Source: Candidatus Rifleibacteriota bacterium (GTDB lineage: Bacteria; Muiribacteriota; Ozemobacteria; Ozemobacterales; Ozemobacteraceae). Taken from it: a stretch of DNA of 5,091 nucleotides. Positions 1 through 5,091 of the stretch are shown one piece after another. Position 1 is the stretch's first letter, and each line of letters opens with the position of its first letter. Position numbers and translations under genes: made by a program. The stretch covers positions 1 through 5,091 of the forward strand of contig JAQUZA010000270.1 of the NCBI GenBank assembly GCA_028691595.1. The letters run 5' to 3'. The notes under the pieces are model-generated. The model was not told the DNA's origin. It worked only from the letters and a program-made list of their open reading frames with translations, and made no database searches.

Positions 1-9
1 TTCGGCTGG

Positions 10-12
10 CAT
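10..12 (-). other. possible start codon of a next downstream gene (off-window)
   Basis: On the minus strand an ATG begins 41 nt after the stop of the secreted TPR protein and opens a frame reading Met-Pro-Ala-Glu before the window ends. A weak CAGG lies about 9 nt upstream of it. No hairpin followed by a T-run is visible in positions 1-53, which is compatible with the transcription unit continuing. Four codons cannot prove a gene, so this is only a pointer for whoever has the flanking sequence. Confidence 0.15.
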
Positions 13-53
13 TTGCTTGTTGCCTGCTAAATAGATGGCTGCCCTTGTAATAT

Positions 54-1067
54 CTATTTACCGAGCGCTTTAAGATGCTTTTGTGCCAGGGGCCAGGCAG
101 GAATTTCTTCGACGGCCTTCTGATACCAGTCACGGGCTTTGCTATTTTTATTCTGACTTCTAAAGAGGCTGGCGAGGTTGAACATCAGAAATGGCTTTGT
201 ATAACCCGGTTTCATCCTTTCTACCAGAGTCTCAAATGAAGCCGGGTCTTTATTAATAACAGCCCGCAGGGTCATCAGGTCTGCCTCGATCAGTTCTATG
301 GCAACCCCTGAAGGTATCGAAAATGTCTCATTGTTGCCGCGGGTCAGCAGCAGAGGTTCTTTTGCTGTTTCGAGTTTTTTCAGCAGCATTCCGCCTGCAG
401 ACTCAGCAACCTTAAGGTTGCCGGTCGAAATGGCCCCGGCAAAAGCTTTCAGGCCCTCGCCGGTCAAACCCTTCCCGAAGCCCGATTCCGGATACCAGAG
501 GTAGAATTCATTTTCAGAAGCTTTATAGTCTGGTCTGAAAGCCGTTTCTACGGCTGTGCACAGTGCGATATCGTCGCGCACCAGCAAAGGCATTGATCGC
601 CCGAAGAAGAGCGGTTCTTTTATTGTGAGGGCTTCGGCCTCAAGAACAGCACTGGTGACGGGTTCTTTGCTGTGCATTTCTTTGATCATCTGTAAAATTT
701 CGGTTTGCGACGGCAGCGCCTTGAGCTCAACCTCGGCCCAGCCCGAAAAATCAGGCTTAACACTTACTTTGTGCAGAAAAACTACTTTGTCGCCTTTTCT
801 AAGAAGCGCGCGCTCGTGCTTCTGGCTGGTTGAGCCAAGTTCTGTCGGCAGGTGAAGCTGTGAAGAAACATTCTCGAGCTGAACGTTGCAGGCTTCAATG
901 TCGACTCTAATGGTCAGAAGGTTCTGTTCTGGTTTCCATTCAGATATATCGATTCTGGAACGCTGCCACTCAGGAAGTCTGATTTCGGGTGTCATGGCAG
1001 GCAATGCGGCTCCGGCCATAGCGAAGCATACAGAAAGGGCAGTTAGAGCATATTTTTTGCAAAGCAT
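54..1067 (-). CDS. secreted protein of unknown function with C-terminal TPR-like repeat
   Basis: I do not recognise this 337-residue protein as a named family. Residues 1-24 look like a Sec signal peptide: Lys4-Lys5, a hydrophobic core at about 7-22, and cleavage possible after Ala20 or Ala24. The mature protein would therefore be periplasmic or exported. Residues about 35-120 alternate hydrophobic and polar positions in a way that suggests a beta-rich domain. Residues about 255-286 are helical. Residues 291-323 fit one TPR unit, with Asn-Leu-Ala near the start of helix A, Ala311, Tyr315 and Ala318 in helix B, and Pro323 at the end, so a protein-binding role is inferred. Cys60 and Cys170 could form a disulfide. 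The ATG start is supported by GGAG (1078-1081) 10 nt upstream and by the signal peptide that follows directly. The stop is TAG. It lies 55 nt downstream of the permease gene on the same strand and may be co-transcribed with it. Existence of the gene is well supported; its function is not. Confidence 0.8.
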   Translation of the reverse strand: MLCKKYALTALSVCFAMAGAALPAMTPEIRLPEWQRSRIDISEWKPEQNLLTIRVDIEACNVQLENVSSQLHLPTELGSTSQKHERALLRKGDKVVFLHKVSVKPDFSGWAEVELKALPSQTEILQMIKEMHSKEPVTSAVLEAEALTIKEPLFFGRSMPLLVRDDIALCTAVETAFRPDYKASENEFYLWYPESGFGKGLTGEGLKAFAGAISTGNLKVAESAGGMLLKKLETAKEPLLLTRGNNETFSIPSGVAIELIEADLMTLRAVINKDPASFETLVERMKPGYTKPFLMFNLASLFRSQNKNSKARDWYQKAVEEIPAWPLAQKHLKALGK

Positions 1068-1093
1068 TTTGAGTTGGCTCCAGTTTTTGTTGT

Positions 1094-1129
1094 CTTATGG
1101 ATTCTAACCTTCGACACTGTTTTCAGCAA
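1094..1129 (-). promoter_or_regulatory. possible internal promoter before the secreted TPR protein gene
   Basis: On the minus strand TTGCTG (1124-1129) is separated by exactly 17 nt from TAGAAT (1101-1106), giving a predicted transcription start near 1094 and a leader of about 27 nt containing the GGAG ribosome site. The -10 matches the consensus at 5 of 6 positions and the -35 at 3 of 6. The -35 overlaps the permease stop codon. It could let the second gene be expressed separately from the permease. Such matches arise readily by chance. Confidence 0.3.
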
Positions 1130-2034
1130 CTGTCAGAACTAACCTTTTTCTCAGGCCATAGAACCAGGGTGAGAGCGGCGAAAATCAGTGCTGTCCCGGT
1201 AATTCCTGCAGCGGCAAGCTTTTCGCCAAACAGGAAATATGACATCACCGCGCCCGAAACGGGTTGTAGATAGATGAGAAAGCTGGCCAACGAAACAGGG
1301 ATAATTTTAAGGGCCCTGTTCCAGAGAGAATAGGTCACGACTGAATTCATAATCGCCAGATAGAACACAATCAAAATACTCGAAAGACCCCATTCGCCGG
1401 CACCTTTATAGTAGACCTCGATCGCTGCCAGTGGCATAAGCATCAGTGCTCCGATCGAGAAGGTGTCGCGGCAGATCAGTCGCCAGTGATAACGTTCACT
1501 GAGTCTTTTCCCGGTGATTCCATACATTGCCCAGGAAAACTGCGGTACCAGTGTCAGCAGGCAACCTGTGTATATCTGCCAGGGTGCCAGCCCTTCACCG
1601 GTCGAAAAGTCTTTGCCGAGCAACCCCAGACCGACGAGCGCCAGGGCAATCGAAAAAAACTGCCGGGCATGCAACTTCTCCTTGAGAAGCACGGCTGCGA
1701 GAATAACAGTAAAAAGTGGCGGAGTGCCTGAAAGAATAGATGCCGCCATTCCCGGAGCCCAGATAAGGCCGTAGTTCATGCCGATGACGAGCAGAAAAAC
1801 GCCCCAGAATGCCAGACCCGCAAAGCTTGCCCGGTCTTCGGCTGCGACTCCGTTTAGAGGCAGGCTTCGACTGGCAGACATGAAAAAGCTGCCGGCCAGA
1901 AAAAACCTTACGAACCCAAGAAACAACGGTGGCACATCGGCAAGCGCAACTTTTGTCAGGGGGTAGGCCACCCCCCATATCAGCGCTGCCAGAGCTACCT
2001 GAAATGTTCCCTTTGCGACTGGTGAAATTTGCAT
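1123..2034 (-). CDS. EamA/DMT-superfamily permease (drug/metabolite transporter, RhaT-like)
   Basis: This is a 303-residue inner-membrane transporter of the usual length for the family. Hydrophobic segments at about 11-31, 37-54, 71-92, 96-116, 124-141, 152-172, 190-208, 217-237, 246-269 and 275-293 give ten helices, arranged as two tandem five-helix EamA repeats. Each repeat ends with the family's signature: Thr-Pro-Pro then Lys-Glu-Lys-Leu at 104-121, and Leu-Gln-Pro-Val then Phe-Gly-Glu-Lys-Leu at 256-273. Known members are secondary transporters that mostly export amino acids, nucleosides, sugars or drugs. The substrate cannot be predicted from sequence. A short charged tail follows the last helix. 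The ATG start lies just before the first helix, with a weak GGGA about 7 nt upstream, and the stop is TGA. It is the first gene after a divergent promoter region and is followed after 55 nt by the secreted TPR protein. Family assignment is strong and the substrate is unknown. Confidence 0.93.
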   Translation of the reverse strand: MQISPVAKGTFQVALAALIWGVAYPLTKVALADVPPLFLGFVRFFLAGSFFMSASRSLPLNGVAAEDRASFAGLAFWGVFLLVIGMNYGLIWAPGMAASILSGTPPLFTVILAAVLLKEKLHARQFFSIALALVGLGLLGKDFSTGEGLAPWQIYTGCLLTLVPQFSWAMYGITGKRLSERYHWRLICRDTFSIGALMLMPLAAIEVYYKGAGEWGLSSILIVFYLAIMNSVVTYSLWNRALKIIPVSLASFLIYLQPVSGAVMSYFLFGEKLAAAGITGTALIFAALTLVLWPEKKVSSDSC

Positions 2035-2051
2035 GATTTTCCCGGAATAAA

Positions 2052-2061
2052 CTGTTAACAG
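2052..2061. repeat. 10-bp palindrome CTGTTAACAG, possible operator
   Basis: CTGTTAACAG is a perfect inverted repeat with no spacer. It lies at the predicted transcription start (near 2061) of the permease promoter, a position where a bound repressor would block transcription. Its right half continues into AACAGCAG, a word that recurs at 2128-2135 and 2248-2255. A 10-bp palindrome can occur by chance in a region this size, so the operator role is inference from position. Confidence 0.25.
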
Positions 2062-2096
2062 CAGCAGATTCTAGCAGAATTCACCAGGGATGTCGC
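2061..2096 (-). promoter_or_regulatory. sigma70-type promoter for the permease gene
   Basis: Read on the minus strand, GCGACA (2091-2096, 4 of 6 matches to TTGACA) is followed after 17 nt by TAGAAT (2068-2073, 5 of 6 matches to TATAAT). The three bases before the -10 are TGC, making an extended -10. Transcription would begin near 2061, giving a leader of about 27 nt before the permease ATG. Spacing and position are right; activity is untested. Confidence 0.45.
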
Positions 2097-2190
2097 GTTA
2101 ATATGCCGTCATTTTGAAGATTTATTGAACAGCAGAAGGAGGGGAAAGGACACGAGAGAATCATTCTTTATTTCGTCTCAAAATAAAAGT

Positions 2191-2201
2191 TGCTTCAAGC
2201 A
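2191..2201. repeat. imperfect palindrome TGCTTCAAGCA beside the plus promoter
   Basis: TGCTT and AAGCA are exact reverse complements around a single central C. The element ends one base before the candidate -35 hexamer of the metallopeptidase promoter (2203-2208), where an activator or repressor could bind. Chance occurrence is quite possible. Confidence 0.18.
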
Positions 2202-2202
2202 G

Positions 2203-2242
2203 TAGACGTACCCTGCTTTCATTCATATAATTAGTCTATAAT
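2203..2242 (+). promoter_or_regulatory. sigma70-type promoter(s) for the metallopeptidase gene
   Basis: A perfect TATAAT at 2226-2231 sits 17 nt after TAGACG (2203-2208), which matches TTGACA at 4 of 6 positions. A second perfect TATAAT at 2237-2242 begins 11 nt further on but lacks a good -35. Transcription would start near 2238 or 2249, giving a leader of only about 15-26 nt before the ATG at 2264. The two hexamers may be alternative -10 elements, or one may be incidental in AT-rich DNA. Confidence 0.55.
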
Positions 2243-2253
2243 TTATCAACAGC

Positions 2254-2257
2254 AGGT
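2254..2257 (+). promoter_or_regulatory. ribosome binding site deciding the metallopeptidase start
   Basis: AGGT lies 6 nt before the ATG at 2264. The in-frame ATG at 2291 (Met10) has no comparable purine-rich site, so the upstream start is preferred. It also adds Arg2 and Arg7 to the basic n-region of the signal peptide. Confidence 0.5.
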
Positions 2258-2263
2258 AAAATA

Positions 2264-3643
2264 ATGCGATCAATTCCCTTCCGGTGCCTGATGCGAACCT
2301 GGCTGGCAGTAGTGATACTGTTGGTCATAACAGCGTTGCCAGCTTTTTCCGGTGGTCTTAATATTGTTTATGAACAGGTCGTAAAAGACTCGTGGGGTAA
2401 TGCCATCGGTTACCGGAGTGTGAACGTCAGCAGTCCTGCCGCGCTGCCTGCTGGTTCGGCCTGGCGAAACTATCTGAATTTGAAGCTGCCAGATGGCCAG
2501 ACCATTTATGAATATGCTCTCAATACTTCACAGGCACTCTCCAGGCCCATGACTCTGACCCTGAGTGACCGCGACAGCAATTCGTTTACTTCCAAGTCCA
2601 GCAGCACTTATAACCTGAATCTTTATAATTACATCAACAGCTTCTCATCAGATTCGAGCAAGGCTTTTCTGTTTCTGCACGAGTTCGGTCACGTGGCAAT
2701 GTTGAATGCCTACCCTTCTTACTACAGCTTCAGCGGCCTCGATTACGGCACTGACGGCAGACATTATCTCGACGAGATATTGCCTAACGATAATACGGCC
2801 TGGGTTGAGGGCTGGGGCAACGCGTTCGCGGCCAGCAAAAATAACGGCATGGTTTTTTCATTCAACCTCAACAACCTGAGTTCGCTGGCGTTTCTTAAGG
2901 GTAACACCTTCAATGAGATGTCACGCAATGAGCTTTTTGTGGCAAAAGTTCTCTACGATAGTTTCAACAAGATCGGTAGCGGCAAGGCGAAGGTTTTTAA
3001 CGCCATTTCGCGCACCGGGCCACATTCATCACTCCTGCAGTTCTGCCAGAAATACACGGCTCTTTATCCTGACGACAAAGCCGCGCTGGCAAAAATTCTT
3101 ATCGAAAACTCTCAGGGCAGCATGACCCTCGATCAGGTTCTTCTATATGTTAATGGTGGGTCACGTACAGTTTCGCGTGACCTCTACAATTCTCTGGCCC
3201 AGGCGGGTCTGGTGGCAGTTACTGCCGGCACAACGACCAGCCCAACCAAACCCGGCAGCAATACGACTGCCTCAAATACTTCGACCACAACAAGCACCTC
3301 CTTCTGGGGAAGGCTTACCAGCTGGTTTGGCAAGCTTTTCGGGGCCGGGGCGCAAAGCCCGGTGGCTCCGCTGCCATCAGCTTCAGTTGAAACCACGGGC
3401 GCAGCTACCGGCACCGTGCCTGCCGATGGGGCAACGGCACCAGAACTTCCTGGTACAATCACCAACGAATTTAACAGTATCAACGATCTTGGCCGGGCCC
3501 AGGAAGTCTATTACCAGTGCTTTGCGGAGTATAACAGGCTGATGGCTTCTTCTGGTAGCTCTAAACAGCAGGTGCTTGAAGCCAGAAACCGCATGCTTCA
3601 AGCTAAAGAGAGGGTTAAAACCCTGCGCCAGACCCTGAAGTAA
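2264..3643 (+). CDS. secreted putative zinc metallopeptidase (HEXXH gluzincin-like) with linker-rich C-terminus
   Basis: This 459-residue protein is not one I can name. Residues 1-30 form a Sec signal peptide: Arg2, Arg7 and Arg11, a hydrophobic core at about 13-26, and cleavage near 27-30. There is no lipobox. The catalytic motif is His139-Glu140-Phe-Gly-His143 within a hydrophobic helix, which in zincins supplies two zinc ligands and the general base. Trp180-Val-Glu182-Gly-Trp-Gly, 39 residues after His143, resembles the third-ligand helix of gluzincins, so Glu182 is the inferred third ligand. Glu223 in a following helix might assist. Residues about 321-346 are a Thr/Ser-rich linker. Residues 347-360 are an aromatic, basic amphipathic segment. 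Residues about 363-401 form a second Ala/Pro/Thr-rich linker, and 406-459 look like a helical hairpin or coiled coil. It probably acts outside the cytoplasm; substrate unknown. It has its own promoter and a terminator 31 nt after its stop, so it is likely monocistronic. Metallopeptidase-fold confidence is good; activity is inferred. Confidence 0.82.
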   Translation: MRSIPFRCLMRTWLAVVILLVITALPAFSGGLNIVYEQVVKDSWGNAIGYRSVNVSSPAALPAGSAWRNYLNLKLPDGQTIYEYALNTSQALSRPMTLTLSDRDSNSFTSKSSSTYNLNLYNYINSFSSDSSKAFLFLHEFGHVAMLNAYPSYYSFSGLDYGTDGRHYLDEILPNDNTAWVEGWGNAFAASKNNGMVFSFNLNNLSSLAFLKGNTFNEMSRNELFVAKVLYDSFNKIGSGKAKVFNAISRTGPHSSLLQFCQKYTALYPDDKAALAKILIENSQGSMTLDQVLLYVNGGSRTVSRDLYNSLAQAGLVAVTAGTTTSPTKPGSNTTASNTSTTTSTSFWGRLTSWFGKLFGAGAQSPVAPLPSASVETTGAATGTVPADGATAPELPGTITNEFNSINDLGRAQEVYYQCFAEYNRLMASSGSSKQQVLEARNRMLQAKERVKTLRQTLK

Positions 3644-3673
3644 GGGTTTCTCTCTCTGCTTTTTCGAACCGAT

Positions 3674-3715
3674 AAAAAAGCCGGCCACTCATTTGAGTGG
3701 CCGGCTTTTTTTTTT
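3674..3715. terminator. bidirectional Rho-independent terminator between convergent genes
   Basis: A perfect 11-bp GC-rich stem (GCCGGCCACTC pairing with GAGTGGCCGGC, 3680-3705) closes an ATTT loop. It has ten T on the plus-strand 3' side (3706-3715) and six A on the 5' side (3674-3679), which become six T on the minus strand. It therefore terminates the metallopeptidase transcript on the plus strand and, somewhat less strongly by T-run length, lysS on the minus strand. It begins 31 nt after the metallopeptidase stop, and on the minus strand the hairpin begins 15 nt after the lysS stop. Confidence 0.95.
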
Positions 3716-3719
3716 CTGA

Positions 3720-5091
3720 TTACTGATCTTTGCCCGGGGCAGTTTCTTCTGAAGCTTCTGCGCCTTCTTCAGCCCCTGAAGCCGAGCGCTTGCGCAGCGT
3801 TGGAAACAGAATTACATCGCGAATCGATGCTGAATCAGTGAGCAGCATTACGATGCGGTCGATGCCAAGCCCAAGGCCGCCGGCAGGCGGCATACCGTAT
3901 CTAAGGGCGTTGACATAGTCGGCATCCATCTGGTGCGCTTCGTCATCGCCGGCATCACGCTGTGAAAGCTGGTTCTCAAAACGACGCAGCTGGTCTTCAG
4001 AATCGTTAAGCTCTGAAAAAGCGTTGCCCATTTCACGACCATAGATAAACAGCTCAAAGCGATCGACCTTTGCCGGGTCATCCTTGCTGCCTTTGGCCAG
4101 TGGTGAGGTTTCTTTGGGGTAACCAAAGACAAAGGTCGGGTCCATGAGCGTTGATTCAACCTTCTCTTCAAAAATTTTGACAATAATTTTGGCGGCGCTA
4201 TCACCCTTCTCAATCGGAACATGAAGCTTCTTTGCTTCTTCAGCTGCCAGTTCGCGGGCACAACTGTATGTCAATTCCTGGCATCCGGTGAGATTGCGAA
4301 CCAGTTCGAGCATGCTGATGCGCTTCCATGGTCGGCTGAAGTTGAGTTCACGGCCCTGATGAAGCACCTTCATGTCGGGGAAAAACTTTTTGGCCGCATG
4401 GCAGATCACTTCTTCCGATAGATCCATCATGGTTTCCATGTCGCCATAGGCCTGGTAAACTTCCATCATCGTAAATTCAGGGTTGTGCTTGATCGAAATC
4501 CCTTCGTTTCTGAAATTGCGATTGATTTCGAATACCCTTTCAAAACCGCCGACCAGTAGACGTTTAAGATAAAGCTCCGGGGCTATGCGCAGATAAAGTT
4601 CCATGTCGAGAGCATTGTGGTGAGTAATGAACGGGCGAGCCGCAGCACCTCCGGCCACCGGGTGCATCATTGGGGTTTCAACCTCAAGATAGCCGTTACT
4701 GGTCATGTATTCACGCATGCTCTGAATAATCTGGCTGCGTTTGATAAAGGTGTCGCGAACTTCCGGGTTCGACATCAGATCGACATAGCGCTGACGGTAG
4801 CGCATCTCGACATCAGTCAGACCGTGAAACTTCTCGGGCGGGGGATTAATTGACTTCGACAGAATGATGATTTTTTCTGCACGAATCGAGATCTCGCCCG
4901 TTTTGGTTCTGAAGGCCGGGCCCTCGATGCCGATGATGTCGCCGGCATAAAGGCGCTTCAACAGTGAAAAGTTTTCTTCACCGACAACGTCTTTGCGAAT
5001 ATAAACCTGAATTTTCCCGGCCTGATCATTGATATGGATGAACGCAGTCTTACCCTGGTCGCGTTTGGCAACAATTCTGCCAGCAAGCTTC
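3720..5091 (-). CDS. lysS: lysyl-tRNA synthetase, class II (5'-truncated by window edge)
   Basis: This cytoplasmic enzyme charges tRNA-Lys with lysine using ATP and is essential for translation. The frame stays open to the window edge, so 456 residues are visible. Typical bacterial LysRS is about 490-510, so roughly 40-60 N-terminal residues are missing. Visible residues 1-60 are the end of the OB-fold anticodon-binding domain (KTAFIHINDQAGKIQVYIRK at about 14-33). The linker KFHGLTDVEMRYRQRYVDL follows at 87-105. Class II motif 1 ends in EVETPMM near 136-142, motif 2 is at 191-210 (FRNEG and HNPEFTMME, positions 4461-4520), and motif 3 is GLGLGIDRI at 405-413 (about 3852-3878). All key motif residues look intact. 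An in-frame TTG at 4961 is an internal Leu codon, not the start. The C-terminus carries an acidic tail of about 23 residues after the usual end. It is convergent with the metallopeptidase gene and shares its terminator. Confidence 0.98.
   Translation of the reverse strand, partial: KLAGRIVAKRDQGKTAFIHINDQAGKIQVYIRKDVVGEENFSLLKRLYAGDIIGIEGPAFRTKTGEISIRAEKIIILSKSINPPPEKFHGLTDVEMRYRQRYVDLMSNPEVRDTFIKRSQIIQSMREYMTSNGYLEVETPMMHPVAGGAAARPFITHHNALDMELYLRIAPELYLKRLLVGGFERVFEINRNFRNEGISIKHNPEFTMMEVYQAYGDMETMMDLSEEVICHAAKKFFPDMKVLHQGRELNFSRPWKRISMLELVRNLTGCQELTYSCARELAAEEAKKLHVPIEKGDSAAKIIVKIFEEKVESTLMDPTFVFGYPKETSPLAKGSKDDPAKVDRFELFIYGREMGNAFSELNDSEDQLRRFENQLSQRDAGDDEAHQMDADYVNALRYGMPPAGGLGLGIDRIVMLLTDSASIRDVILFPTLRKRSASGAEEGAEASEETAPGKDQ

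Larger units (their letters stand above)
2035..2263. other. divergent intergenic region, no gene
   Basis: This 229-nt, partly AT-rich stretch separates two divergently transcribed genes and contains no convincing coding sequence; only minus-strand frames of 14-27 codons without a ribosome site occur. It carries one candidate promoter per direction, a 10-bp palindrome (2052-2061), an imperfect 11-bp palindrome (2191-2201), and three copies of AACAGCAG at 2057, 2128 and 2248. No Rho-independent terminator or structured RNA is apparent. Confidence 0.75.

Noticed and set aside
1..53. Terminator for the permease/TPR-protein transcript
   Set aside because: No GC-rich hairpin followed by a T-run is present on the minus strand in these bases.
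1595..1978. 127-codon minus-strand frame overlapping the permease
   Set aside because: It is an out-of-frame shadow of the EamA permease, rich in Arg, Cys and Ser, with no recognisable domain.
2136..2142. Strong Shine-Dalgarno-like AAGGAGG on the plus strand in the intergenic region
   Set aside because: No ATG, GTG or TTG follows at a usable distance, and the next plus-strand ATG is the metallopeptidase start at 2264, so it does not serve a gene.
2081..2164. Minus-strand 27-codon open frame beginning MILSCPF
   Set aside because: It has no ribosome site and a composition unlike the neighbouring genes, and it lies across the permease promoter. It is most likely random.
3147..3542. 131-codon plus-strand frame overlapping the metallopeptidase C-terminus
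   Set aside because: It is a Pro/Arg/Gln-rich shadow caused by the low-complexity Thr/Ser/Ala linkers in the true frame.
3848..4261. 137-codon minus-strand frame inside lysS
   Set aside because: It is a shadow in another frame of an intact lysyl-tRNA synthetase; all LysRS motifs lie in the main frame.
4959..4961. TTG as the start of lysS
   Set aside because: The frame continues upstream with clear LysRS OB-fold sequence to the window edge, so this TTG encodes an internal leucine.
1..5091. CRISPR arrays, tRNA/rRNA genes, insertion sequences or phage genes
   Set aside because: No regularly spaced repeats, tRNA-like cloverleaf, transposase or terminal inverted repeats were seen on either strand.

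Overview
The window looks like ordinary bacterial chromosome of moderate GC content. Genes are tightly packed, promoters are sigma70-like, and two of the four products carry N-terminal secretion signals. The partial gene at the right end is an unmistakable bacterial class II lysyl-tRNA synthetase. No phage, transposon, CRISPR or RNA gene is visible. The mix of a conserved housekeeping gene with secreted proteins I cannot assign to a known family fits a poorly characterised, probably Gram-negative-type lineage, but I cannot name the taxon from this sequence.

Layout: (1) Positions 54-2034 hold two minus-strand genes. A ten-helix EamA/DMT-family permease (1123-2034) is followed after 55 nt by a secreted 337-residue protein (54-1067) with a predicted beta-rich N-terminal half and a TPR-like C-terminus. 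They may be co-transcribed, although a weak promoter sits at their junction. (2) Positions 2035-2263 form a 229-nt divergent intergenic region. It has a plausible minus promoter (GCGACA/17/TAGAAT with an extended -10) and a plausible plus promoter (TAGACG/17/TATAAT, plus a second TATAAT 11 nt downstream). It also holds a 10-bp palindrome, a second imperfect palindrome and three copies of AACAGCAG. (3) Positions 2264-3643 hold a plus-strand gene for a secreted putative zinc metallopeptidase of 459 residues. It has an HEFGH motif and a downstream EGWG glutamate, then a Thr/Ser-rich linker, a short Trp/Phe-rich amphipathic segment, a second low-complexity linker and a helical C-terminus. (4) Positions 3674-3715 form a bidirectional terminator shared with the convergent gene. 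(5) Positions 3720-5091 hold lysS on the minus strand, cut off at its 5' end by the window edge.

The genes do not form an obvious single pathway. The permease and the secreted TPR protein are the best-supported functional pair, and only by adjacency. The metallopeptidase is the least familiar gene and the best candidate for something undescribed. I see no evidence for a larger multi-gene novel system inside these 5 kb.
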